Positions 1 to 8,096 of a DNA stretch of 64,000 nt are shown piece by piece; positions within the stretch are counted from its first letter, which is position 1, and each line of letters starts with the position of its first letter. Location of the stretch: contig CACWQT010000003.1 of NCBI GenBank assembly GCA_902763185.1, positions 62,001-126,000 of the forward strand. Direction: 5' to 3'. The DNA comes from an uncultured Rhodospirillales bacterium. Its GTDB lineage: Bacteria > Pseudomonadota > Alphaproteobacteria > RF32 > CAG-239. The translations under genes were made by a program, and so were the position numbers. The notes under the pieces are model-generated. The model was not told the DNA's origin. It saw nothing but the letters and a program-made list of their open reading frames with translations, and ran no database searches.

Positions 1-571
1 TCGGATGATAACCGGACAAGAAAAACCGGATAGTGGCGAGATTGTTATTGGAGATACGGTAGATTTAGGCTATGTTGACCAATCACGCGATGAATTAAGC
101 GCCGATAAAACGATATGGGAAGAAATCTCTGACGGTTTAGATATTATAGAATTAGGTAAAAAACAAATGCCATCGCGCGCTTATGTTGGACAATTCAATT
201 TCAAAGGCACGGATCAACAAAAGAAAATCGGCCAACTATCCGGCGGTGAACGCAACCGCGTTCATTTGGCAAAGATGTTGAAAAAGGGCGCTAACGTCAT
301 TTTGCTTGATGAACCGACTAATGATTTGGACGTGGATACATTACGCTCTTTGGAAGAGGGTATTATGAACTACCCGGGATGTGTTTTGGTAACATCGCAC
401 GATCGCTGGTTTTTAGACCGATTAGCAACGCATATTTTAGCCTACGAAGATGATGGCCATGTTGAATGGTTTGAAGGTAACTTTGAAGATTATGAAAAAG
501 ACAAGATTCGCCGCTTAGGTGAAGAAGCATGCAATCCGCACCGTATTCGTTATAAAAAGCTGGAACGCTGA
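1..571 (+). CDS. ettA: Energy-dependent translational throttle protein EttA, C-terminal part (cut by window edge)
   Basis: This is the C-terminal end of an ABC-F ATPase. The reading frame is already open at the left edge, so the true start lies outside. Visible are the ABC signature [15 protein letters not shown], Walker B with D-loop ([12 protein letters not shown]) and the H-loop ([14 protein letters not shown]), all belonging to the second ATPase half. The tail [21 protein letters not shown], followed by a basic PHRIRYKKL end, closely matches known EttA proteins and separates it from Uup and other ABC-F members. EttA binds the ribosomal E site and gates entry into elongation according to the ATP/ADP ratio; it is cytoplasmic. 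Its stop codon directly abuts the stop of the convergent DUF4340 gene with no spacer, so there is no room for a terminator between them. Confidence 0.93.
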   Translation, partial: RMITGQEKPDSGEIVIGDTVDLGYVDQSRDELSADKTIWEEISDGLDIIELGKKQMPSRAYVGQFNFKGTDQQKKIGQLSGGERNRVHLAKMLKKGANVILLDEPTNDLDVDTLRSLEEGIMNYPGCVLVTSHDRWFLDRLATHILAYEDDGHVEWFEGNFEDYEKDKIRRLGEEACNPHRIRYKKLER

Positions 572-1516
572 TTAAATAGAAAAGCTATTAAGCATTTCTC
601 CGATATCTGGACTAATTTTGAAAAACCAACCGTCATATAGAGTATGGTTTTCTTTATAAAGACGCATATCTTCAGCATCTACGGTTGCTTCATGTTTCAT
701 TTGGATATTAAGCCAATATTCATTGCCGTCGGTAAATACATCCAGCAAATAAATAAGACCGCCGAGTGTGGTAATTTCATAACTCTGAGATTTTTGATAT
801 TTTTTCCGATCAAAATGAATAGCATGCTGCACATCAATAGCACTCAAATACCAAAGATTCGCAGTTAGACTTTGTATTTGCGGCACTGCAAGCTTGGTGT
901 TTATATCTTTTAAGTCTTCCGCGGCAAATCGTCTGTAAACTTGGAAATTCTTATTTTTAATCAGTTTAATCTGTTTATCTTTAATACTTAGCAACGGTGA
1001 TTGTATCCAATCCATCGGATTAAAAGACAAACTGAAATCTCCGGTAATTTGGTATAGAAGCAAGTTGTTGTTTAATATAGCATAATGGAATTTGCTTCCC
1101 TCTTTTTTGGGCTGGATGAAAGCTTCATCGACAGTATTACCATTATTATCAATAGTTTTAAGCATAAAAGCATTTTTCCTAAATTCCACGAAAGCCTGTT
1201 CATCAAGCGTATCAGCACGATAAACAGCAGATTGTCTGAGAAGTTTGGAAAGGGCGGAAATATTTCTAAAGACCGCAAAATAATCATCAGCTTCCTTAAC
1301 ATACCACAAGTTATTGCGTTTCTCTAAAGTAACGCTTTTATTATCCGGAGATGACATTGTAATTGTTTTAATATTTGCATTATCCCTTGTGGTGGCAAAA
1401 AAGTAATTGCCTCGAGACATAACCATAGCAAATTGAGCATTTCTGTAAATTCCTATGGTCAACAAAATAAGAATAACAAATAAAATTAAACTGGCATATT
1501 TAATCTGGTTAAGCAT
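572..1516 (-). CDS. DUF4340 protein of a Gld-type ABC export system
   Basis: A 314-residue protein with one N-terminal membrane segment (about residues 9-26, hydrophobic LILFVILILLTIGIY) and a large extracytoplasmic part. The region from about residue 65 has the DUF4340 pattern (SVTLEKRNNLWYV, then repeated short beta-rich segments). In other genomes DUF4340 proteins follow ABC-2 permease and GldG-like genes. Here the start overlaps the end of the fused permease/GldG gene by 8 bases, so it is the last gene of a three-gene operon (ATPase, permease-GldG, DUF4340). The exported substrate is unknown. In Bacteroidetes the related GldA/F/G set is linked to gliding, but that role should not be carried over here. 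The family call is from visible patterns; function is inferred from the operon. Confidence 0.8.
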   Translation of the reverse strand: MLNQIKYASLILFVILILLTIGIYRNAQFAMVMSRGNYFFATTRDNANIKTITMSSPDNKSVTLEKRNNLWYVKEADDYFAVFRNISALSKLLRQSAVYRADTLDEQAFVEFRKNAFMLKTIDNNGNTVDEAFIQPKKEGSKFHYAILNNNLLLYQITGDFSLSFNPMDWIQSPLLSIKDKQIKLIKNKNFQVYRRFAAEDLKDINTKLAVPQIQSLTANLWYLSAIDVQHAIHFDRKKYQKSQSYEITTLGGLIYLLDVFTDGNEYWLNIQMKHEATVDAEDMRLYKENHTLYDGWFFKISPDIGEMLNSFSI

Positions 1517-3875
1517 TGCTCATCAACTCCTTTATTTGCTTGTTCTTGTGTCGTTTGCCAAGATATAAAATTATCGCCAAAAGCAATAATAAGATTGCAG
1601 GAACTGCAAAGATAATCACACCGGTAAGCACCATAACAATCAATCGATAATCATGAGAAATAAGAAAATTTATTCTTCTTAAACTGTTTTCGGTTTCCTC
1701 CAAATTTTGTGAAAGTTCGCCGATATCTCCGATATTACGGACAGATGTAAAAGATTGCTGGCTCAAAAGTGTTTGGATATCTTTCTTCTTTTGAGCATAT
1801 TCATCAAGCTTGAGCTTCAATTCTTGAATTTGATTTTCATAACGGCGATTAACCTGATTAAACAAGGTATGGCCGATGCTGGCAGTATTGGTGGCATAGT
1901 GCCTGTAATTAAGTGTTTGTTCTACCGATTCGTCAGTAGCAAAGTTGACAAGTTGCAAACCAAACAATAAATTATCGGCCGTAGGTATAATTTCATAAAA
2001 TCCGTCACCGGCGGTTTCTTCAGAAACATAAAGATAGTCCTTAAAAATATCCGTATCATAAATGAAGAAAACTTTTCCGTTTTTCTTTGAAGAGGTCAAG
2101 AGTTGATCGGATTCGTCGGCCAAATAAATATAGTTGGAAAGGAACATCCCAGAAGAATACATCGCAATATTTTTATCTCCGAATTTAAGTAACGGAGTGA
2201 CAGTATAATCCTCACTTTGGAAAACATCAATTTGCCCTGCACCGTTAACCAAGACAGATCGAATATCATGCCATATTTGCGCATCGTCAGGATAGCTCGG
2301 CCCTATTTCCAAAGGATTATTACCAACATCAAGCGCAACATTTTTTCCGCCCTTGGGCTTAAATCCGAAATTAAGTAAAAAGCCATCTAAATTGTGTGCA
2401 TTGGCACGCACCGGCTCATCAAAAATAAATAAATTACCACCGTTAAGAACGTATTGTTCCAATGCCAAAAAAGACTCAGTAGAATAATCCGTCGGACTAA
2501 ATACAATTACAGCGTTATACGACGGAACGATAAACATCGGGGCACTGTCAACCACGGTCAGATTGTAAAATTCCTTGAGCATTGCCAGAAAAGCGGTAAG
2601 CTGCAAACGGAGTTTTTGCGGTGCAACCAATAAAACCTCTTTCTTTTCAATACCAAAGCGCTTTAATACGCGCATAATGTCGGCTTCAAGAAAATTTTGT
2701 CTGAGAGCAGAAAAGGCGTTAATCGTTGCACTATGTCCTTCGTTATCAGAAAAATCAGCGACCATAAATACTTTATTACCTTGTGCATCTTCTTTATAAG
2801 GAATATTTTGCTTTAATAATGCGCTTTCACGAGCGCTAAAAGGTTCCACACGAATAACTTGGGAGCGCACTGCCCCGCGAGAAGTTCGTTCAACCATTTT
2901 TAAGAACCGTTCAACAAATTCCGCATACACGGCATAATTTGTTCCGGCATCCTCACGACTGGCTTGCGATTCATATAAGACAATATCAATACGCTTATCC
3001 GTTTCACGTAAAAATTTTGCGCTCTGCTCGGTTAAAGTAAATTTATGATTATCGGTTACATCAAAAACATTGTTGAATAAGAGATTAACCCCAAGTGTTC
3101 CTAAGATAAAAATAAGAAACTGTAATCCGCAAAATCCCCAAAACAATTTTTTATCAGAAGATTTGACGGCTTTTTTGTGTCCCACGGAAACCACGTTAAG
3201 CCATAAGCATACGCCGATTCCCAAGACGAAATAAACCACATTGCTGATATAGATAACACCGGATAGAAAAGCCCCATAGTTCGTATCAAAATTAAGGCAA
3301 TTTAAGCTCAAAATCTGGTTATTTATATTAAGTGTGCCAAAACGGAACTGGGTAATAAATAAAAGCACAAAAATAGTGGATATGTAGCTTAGGATATTAT
3401 TTCTGTTAAACCAAGAAATCAAACATCCGATAGCCGTAAACAATCCGCCACATAAAAGAAGACCGATATAGCCACAAGATGTCGCACCTACATCTGCAAT
3501 GCTTAAGACATTAGTCAGATATAAAAACGGCAATGAGGTGATGACTAACAGTAAAAAGAAGGCGTATGCCGCAAAGAATTTAGCTAATACCAAGGTCGTG
3601 TAACTGATAGGCTGAGTAAGTAACAATTCTATTGTCCCGCTTTTTATTTCATCAGCCCAAGAACGCATGGTAACAGCCGGAAGAATTAAGAGCAAAATGA
3701 TGGACTGCGATGAGAGATAAGCATTAATAATTTCTGATTCTCGTAAAAAGTAATCACCGAAATAAATCGTGAAGAAAAAAGATAAAACATAGTATCCGCC
3801 AATAATGACATAAGCATTAAAATTGCTAAAATAAGCGCTGAAGTCTTTTTTTAATTGAAGTAAAAACTGTCTCAT
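1509..3875 (-). CDS. Fused ABC-2 permease (GldF-like) and GldG-like extracytoplasmic domain
   Basis: A 788-residue membrane protein. Residues 1 to about 235 hold six hydrophobic segments and the ABC-2 permease signature MRSWADEIKSGTIELLLTQP, as in GldF. A further membrane segment at about 245-270 (FLIFILGTLGVNLLF) leads into a GldG-type domain of about 450 residues that starts with the typical FTLTEQSAKFLRETDKRIDI pattern. A coiled coil (around 690-720) and a final membrane segment (about 745-775) with a basic tail follow. In many genomes GldF and GldG are separate genes; here they are one chain. The gene overlaps the ATPase gene by four bases (ATGA) and the DUF4340 gene by eight, so all three are translationally coupled. 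It should form the membrane channel with the neighbouring ATPase; substrate unknown. Confidence 0.85.
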   Translation of the reverse strand: MRQFLLQLKKDFSAYFSNFNAYVIIGGYYVLSFFFTIYFGDYFLRESEIINAYLSSQSIILLLILPAVTMRSWADEIKSGTIELLLTQPISYTTLVLAKFFAAYAFFLLLVITSLPFLYLTNVLSIADVGATSCGYIGLLLCGGLFTAIGCLISWFNRNNILSYISTIFVLLFITQFRFGTLNINNQILSLNCLNFDTNYGAFLSGVIYISNVVYFVLGIGVCLWLNVVSVGHKKAVKSSDKKLFWGFCGLQFLIFILGTLGVNLLFNNVFDVTDNHKFTLTEQSAKFLRETDKRIDIVLYESQASREDAGTNYAVYAEFVERFLKMVERTSRGAVRSQVIRVEPFSARESALLKQNIPYKEDAQGNKVFMVADFSDNEGHSATINAFSALRQNFLEADIMRVLKRFGIEKKEVLLVAPQKLRLQLTAFLAMLKEFYNLTVVDSAPMFIVPSYNAVIVFSPTDYSTESFLALEQYVLNGGNLFIFDEPVRANAHNLDGFLLNFGFKPKGGKNVALDVGNNPLEIGPSYPDDAQIWHDIRSVLVNGAGQIDVFQSEDYTVTPLLKFGDKNIAMYSSGMFLSNYIYLADESDQLLTSSKKNGKVFFIYDTDIFKDYLYVSEETAGDGFYEIIPTADNLLFGLQLVNFATDESVEQTLNYRHYATNTASIGHTLFNQVNRRYENQIQELKLKLDEYAQKKKDIQTLLSQQSFTSVRNIGDIGELSQNLEETENSLRRINFLISHDYRLIVMVLTGVIIFAVPAILLLLLAIILYLGKRHKNKQIKELMSNA

Positions 3876-4591
3876 TTGGTGCCTTTCTTCTGATTGCTTA
3901 AAATACGGAAAGCTTCTCCCATATCTTTATTTTTGGAAATTTTCTTAAAATCTTCAATCGTCGTATCTTTAATAATTTGTCCCAAAGCAAGCATAATTAC
4001 ACGATCTGCAATGCCAACATCTTCCAAAACATGAGTAGATATTAAAACAATATGTGTTTGGGCATACTCTTTCATAAACTGGCGAATATCATACTTTTGG
4101 TTAGGATCCAATCCGTCCGTCGGTTCATCCAAAACCAAAAAATCCGGTTGGTGCAAAATGGCCGAGGCAATTTCCACTCTTTTCTTAAAACCTTTGGATA
4201 AGCTCTCAATTTTATTGTTAAGCACCTCAACAATTTTCATTTGTTTAGAAACATTTTTAAGAGCAGCGTTTTTATCTTTAATGCCCCAGATTCCTGCAAT
4301 CCACATCAAAAAATCATATACGCACATATCCCCGTAAAGAGCAGAAATTTCAGGAACATAACCGATATGCTTAAGCGCAGAAATCCGTTCATCAAAAACA
4401 TCATGTCCATAGATTTTAATCTTTCCGATTGAGGGTAAAATATAACCGCACATAATACGCATTAATGTAGATTTTCCGGCTCCGTTTTCTCCGATAAGAG
4501 CAATAATTCCGTTATCAGGTAAAGTAAAATTAACATTATCAAGAGCCTGCTTTGCTCCAAAGTTTTTTGAAATATTCTGAACTTCTATCAT
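3872..4591 (-). CDS. ABC transporter ATP-binding protein (GldA-like)
   Basis: A 239-residue ABC ATPase. Walker A is GENGAGKST (about residues 34-42), the signature is LSKGFKKRVEIA, Walker B is FLVLDEPTDGLDP and the switch histidine lies in ISTHVLEDV. The EPTDGLDPNQ segment and overall length match the CcmA/GldA class that works with ABC-2 permeases. It drives the fused permease encoded just downstream, with which it overlaps by four bases. Two start codons are close together: an ATG at 4597 has AGG only two bases in front, while the ATG at 4591 has AGG seven bases upstream, so 4591 was chosen. The 144-base gap to the divergent mlaD gene must hold promoters for both operons; no strong hexamers were recognised there. 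Confidence 0.9.
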   Translation of the reverse strand: MIEVQNISKNFGAKQALDNVNFTLPDNGIIALIGENGAGKSTLMRIMCGYILPSIGKIKIYGHDVFDERISALKHIGYVPEISALYGDMCVYDFLMWIAGIWGIKDKNAALKNVSKQMKIVEVLNNKIESLSKGFKKRVEIASAILHQPDFLVLDEPTDGLDPNQKYDIRQFMKEYAQTHIVLISTHVLEDVGIADRVIMLALGQIIKDTTIEDFKKISKNKDMGEAFRILSNQKKGTK

Positions 4592-4741
4592 TGGCATACC
4601 TATTTATTTAAGTCTGAATACATATTTAGCATAAAATGTTTAAAATTTTCACAATTTAAGCAAGAAATAAAAAACGTTGATGACAAACAATTATTTAAGA
4701 GCTATAAATATGCCATAAACAATCTGACAACGGAGAAAACA

Positions 4742-5326
4742 TTGGAAGAGAAGTATACAAACGAAGAAGCAAAGTCCTTAAAAACAGGGATGGCTGCATT
4801 ACTTGTTATTTTAATAGGCGTTGTGGTAACAATTTCGCATAATGCCTCAATACAGCAAAAAAATATGGGCGATACATATAAAATCTATGCTAATTTTGGT
4901 AGAACTGATGGCTTAGAAATAGGTAGCCCTGTCCGCTTAGGCGGCATAAATGTCGGACGAGTCGTTGCCTCAGAATTAACGGAACATTTTCATTCAAAAT
5001 TGACGTTTGAAATAGATTCAGATTATAAAATACCAGAGGATAGCAGTGCCGCTATTGTAAGTTCCGGACTGCTCGGAGGAAAGTATGTAGAAATAGAAAT
5101 CGGCGGAGAGGAAGAATATCTCAAAGCCGGTAGCACAATGAGTTATACTCAAGACGCTATGGTGTTAGAAGAATTATTAGATAGAATAATTGCAATTGGT
5201 CGCAGTTCACGCGAAAATAAAGCAAACACGGAAGAAAAAGAAAATTCCGAGGTTACAATGCCGATTGCAAATACTGAAGAAACAGAAATTAAAGCAGATG
5301 ATGTAAAAGGAGACGAAAATGAATAA
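4742..5326 (+). CDS. mlaD: MlaD-family lipid transport protein, first copy
   Basis: A 194-residue inner-membrane protein with one N-terminal helix (about 17-35) and a single MCE/MlaD domain (about 40-140). Visible motifs are GLEIGSPVRLGGINVGRV and SGLLGGKYVEIEIG. MlaD forms a hexameric ring that passes phospholipids between the inner-membrane MlaFEB ATPase complex and periplasmic MlaC. The start is TTG: GGAG lies at 4732-4735, six bases before it, and no ATG is well placed. The C-terminal 45 residues are a Glu-rich acidic tail. A second mlaD overlaps its end by eight bases. mlaE and mlaF are not in the window, and mlaC lies 12 kb away at 17.1 kb. Confidence 0.9.
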   Translation: MEEKYTNEEAKSLKTGMAALLVILIGVVVTISHNASIQQKNMGDTYKIYANFGRTDGLEIGSPVRLGGINVGRVVASELTEHFHSKLTFEIDSDYKIPEDSSAAIVSSGLLGGKYVEIEIGGEEEYLKAGSTMSYTQDAMVLEELLDRIIAIGRSSRENKANTEEKENSEVTMPIANTEETEIKADDVKGDENE

Positions 5327-5777
5327 AAGACCGGTAGAAACAATAATGGGTATAGTCGTGTTGGTGGTGGCAACCCTTTTTATGCATTTTGCCTATCAGG
5401 TATCGGATTTGCGCGCTGTCAAAGGTTATGAGATAAAAGCACGATTCTTAAAAGTTGGTGGGCTTAATACTGGTGCGGATGTTCGCATAAACGGCATCAA
5501 AGTCGGCTCTGTGATTTCTCAAACAATAAATCCCGAAGATTATATGGTGGATATGGTATTGAGTATCAAACCTGAAGTATCGTTGCCCGCAGATAGCGTG
5601 ATTACTGTTGCCGGAGATGGTCTGATGGGAGACAAATTTATAAAAATTGAACCGGGAAAATCAACGGAAAAACTAACCGCCGGAAGTACCGCTCAAAATA
5701 CCAAAGACTCAAAGTCACTTGAAGATATGGTTGGTGAAATAATTTTTATGGTGACGGGAAATGATGAAAAAGAATAA
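5319..5777 (+). CDS. mlaD: MlaD-family lipid transport protein, second copy
   Basis: A 152-residue protein with one membrane helix (about 8-25) and an MCE/MlaD domain (about 38-120). Motifs are GGLNTGADVRINGIKVGSV and AGDGLMGDKFIKIEPG. It lacks the acidic tail of the first copy. The ATG is preceded by AAAGGAGA at a suitable distance and lies inside the end of the first copy, so the two are translationally coupled and probably made in similar amounts. This allows a mixed MlaD ring, or two rings; the sequence cannot tell which. The next gene (DUF2155) starts 17 bases before this one ends. Confidence 0.9.
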   Translation: MNKRPVETIMGIVVLVVATLFMHFAYQVSDLRAVKGYEIKARFLKVGGLNTGADVRINGIKVGSVISQTINPEDYMVDMVLSIKPEVSLPADSVITVAGDGLMGDKFIKIEPGKSTEKLTAGSTAQNTKDSKSLEDMVGEIIFMVTGNDEKE

Positions 5778-6534
5778 ACTCATCACAGTTGCTACAGTAG
5801 CAACAACGCTTTTAAGTGCTTCGGTATCGGCAACGGAAATCTCAACCAATGCGGCGCTTATGCAAGCGATGGATAAAGTAACGGGACGTGTAAACAAAAT
5901 TATCGTTCCGGTTAAAGGGCAAACGACATTTGGTGATTTCTCTTTAGTATTACGTGATTGTAAAAAACGTCCTGCCGAGGAAACACCGGAAAATTTTGCC
6001 TTTATAGATGTAACAGATAAAAGTTTTGGTACTGAGGAATATAATATTTTCCGCGGTTGGATTATATCATCTACTCCCGGAATTAATGCCATAGAACATC
6101 CGATATATGATGTTTGGTTATTGGAGTGTATAGATACTAAGGTAGATAAGAAAGAGCTTTTAAGCGATGAAACATTAGCGCAAAGAGACAGCCTCCCGAC
6201 AAAATCTATTTTTGCTGCTCAAAAGACTGAAACAGAAGAAACTCCCGAGGTGGAAACAGCTCAAGATACCGAGTCGAAAGCTATTCATATTAAAGAATTT
6301 ATCCAAGAAGATAAAGTGGCAGAAAAGCCCATAGAAAAAGCTCCTTCATATATCTCAGAAATATCTACCGGTTATGTAAGCGATATTGAAGAGGGTGAAG
6401 AGCCGGAAAACTTGCTGTTGTTTACCAAAATGCAAGAAGTAAATAGCGAGAAATCATCTTCTGAAACAGATGATAATGATTTAACCGAAGCTATAAATGC
6501 TGAAATGAAAGCTTTACACGATTCTAAGCAATAA
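5761..6534 (+). CDS. DUF2155 periplasmic protein
   Basis: A 257-residue exported protein. Residues 1 to about 24 form a signal peptide ending SVSA/TEIS. The DUF2155 core follows (about 30-122): MDKVTGRVNKIIVPV, LRDCKKRPAEETPEN, the FRGWIISSTPGINAIEHP block and YDVWLLEC. The remaining 130 residues are acidic, Glu-rich and poorly conserved in appearance, and look disordered. In alphaproteobacteria DUF2155 genes often follow mlaD, as here, so a role at the envelope alongside Mla is plausible, but the biochemical function is unknown. The 17-base overlap with the second mlaD places it in the same operon. A second ATG three bases downstream could also serve as start. Its end overlaps the convergent glycosyltransferase gene by 11 bases. 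Confidence 0.85.
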   Translation: MMKKNKLITVATVATTLLSASVSATEISTNAALMQAMDKVTGRVNKIIVPVKGQTTFGDFSLVLRDCKKRPAEETPENFAFIDVTDKSFGTEEYNIFRGWIISSTPGINAIEHPIYDVWLLECIDTKVDKKELLSDETLAQRDSLPTKSIFAAQKTETEETPEVETAQDTESKAIHIKEFIQEDKVAEKPIEKAPSYISEISTGYVSDIEEGEEPENLLLFTKMQEVNSEKSSSETDDNDLTEAINAEMKALHDSKQ

Positions 6535-8080
6535 CCGTGTAAATAAAACAGTTCAAAAGAGCATAGAAAATACTGGCGACGAATAAAATTTTTGTGGCCT
6601 TTAATTGTTGCGCAAACAGAGCAAGTAAAAGGACTTCTGGCAAAATAAGCGATGCAAATAACCGATAATCGCTAGAGCATGCATAGGGATAATCCATAGC
6701 ATACTTAAATGCATATCCCCAGATAACATAATATCCGATAACAAAAAAGATTAAAAAAGCTGAGGGAATATTGATTTTTTTCTTAAAAGTCAGGATCACT
6801 AACCAAATTCCGCCGATTCCACAACATAACTTAAATAAAATATTTAGCCAATATAACAATATTGCAGCCATACGGATAATACTATGATGAAGGCTAAAGT
6901 CCCACTCACCAAATAATTCTGTTTTAACAAGCGCCAACCAAATATTGCCTTCTACCACATTAGGGGAATTAATGAAAGGTTTTGTCAGTAGAGAAAAATC
7001 ACTTATGCGCTCAAAAAAAGTTAAGTATCTGAAATTCTGTCCGTTGGGAGATGTGTCCGGAATATTGTAAAAAGCCATATCAAAAAGAATGTGATTACGC
7101 ACAATCCATATCAGAGAAAGAGGAACGGCTATAATCACAAAAATTCCGATTCCCTCAAAGATATGACGTTTATTTGCACTTTCAAAAATTTTATAAAGAA
7201 ATAACACACATATAGCCGGCACCCAGACCAAAACAGAAAGTTTGGTAAGCGTGCCTAATCCCAAACAAATAGCTCCAAGAGCAAGTGAGGATACTTTTTC
7301 ACTATTAAACCATTTAATAAGAAAGTAAATCAACAATATGTTCCAAAACAATACCGCTGTATCGTCACTAATATAGCCGGCAAATAAAAATAGGGTAGGA
7401 TTAAATGCCAACAAAACTAAGGCCGTAATAGATAGTTTTGCCGGTAAATTTAACATTTTAAATATACCATAAGACACAATAGTTGATGCCGACACATAAA
7501 ACAAAGATAAGTATTGTAAACCTTCTTGTGCAACAGCCTCAGAATGCCATAGGAATAGCTCAGCAAAATAAATATATCCGGTTATCAAAAAATGAAGCGG
7601 TTGGTGGAAAAAATAATACATATACCATGGGTCAAATCCTTGCCAATTAACCCCACCTTTCGTAATCATTTTCATATAAAAGATTATACCGCCTAAATCA
7701 TGCTGGCGTTCTCCGACATCAGAAAACTGCACATAATACAGATGAAAAATAAAGCTCAAGGCGATAATCAAAAAAGCTACAACGTCATTTTCTTTTTGAT
7801 GTTGTTGCCAAACAAAAAAAACAAGTCCGGCTTCACCCAAGAGCAAAACTTGCGGTTGCGCCGACAGCATATAAATAACAAAAATAATCAGACCTGAAAT
7901 AAGAGCTAAAAGTCGAAATTTCTTTTGAGTGCAACAACCAAGAATTATCATCAATAATAAAAAGTGAACAGATGCTGTATCAGGCGTTTTTGAATAAAAA
8001 AATATGCCTGCCGTTATAAAAAACGACAAGCACATTATCAATATAGAACAAATTGGATTCTTTAAGATAAAGTGAAACAC
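6524..8080 (-). CDS. Polytopic membrane glycosyltransferase (ArnT/PMT-like, GT39/GT83 type)
   Basis: A 518-residue protein with about a dozen membrane segments and a large first periplasmic loop. The segment YISDDTAVLFWNILLIYFLI fits the conserved acidic loop of GT-C enzymes that use polyprenyl-phosphate sugars. Such enzymes transfer a sugar from a lipid carrier to an acceptor on the periplasmic face of the inner membrane; the exact sugar and acceptor cannot be told. The start is GTG at 8080, with AAGGAG nine bases upstream. It lies 16 bases after the TolC-type lipoprotein gene and is probably co-transcribed with it. Its 3' end overlaps the DUF2155 gene by 11 bases on the other strand. Confidence 0.72.
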   Translation of the reverse strand: MFHFILKNPICSILIMCLSFFITAGIFFYSKTPDTASVHFLLLMIILGCCTQKKFRLLALISGLIIFVIYMLSAQPQVLLLGEAGLVFFVWQQHQKENDVVAFLIIALSFIFHLYYVQFSDVGERQHDLGGIIFYMKMITKGGVNWQGFDPWYMYYFFHQPLHFLITGYIYFAELFLWHSEAVAQEGLQYLSLFYVSASTIVSYGIFKMLNLPAKLSITALVLLAFNPTLFLFAGYISDDTAVLFWNILLIYFLIKWFNSEKVSSLALGAICLGLGTLTKLSVLVWVPAICVLFLYKIFESANKRHIFEGIGIFVIIAVPLSLIWIVRNHILFDMAFYNIPDTSPNGQNFRYLTFFERISDFSLLTKPFINSPNVVEGNIWLALVKTELFGEWDFSLHHSIIRMAAILLYWLNILFKLCCGIGGIWLVILTFKKKINIPSAFLIFFVIGYYVIWGYAFKYAMDYPYACSSDYRLFASLILPEVLLLALFAQQLKATKILFVASIFYALLNCFIYTVIA

Positions 8081-8096
8081 TTATATCTGCTCCTTG

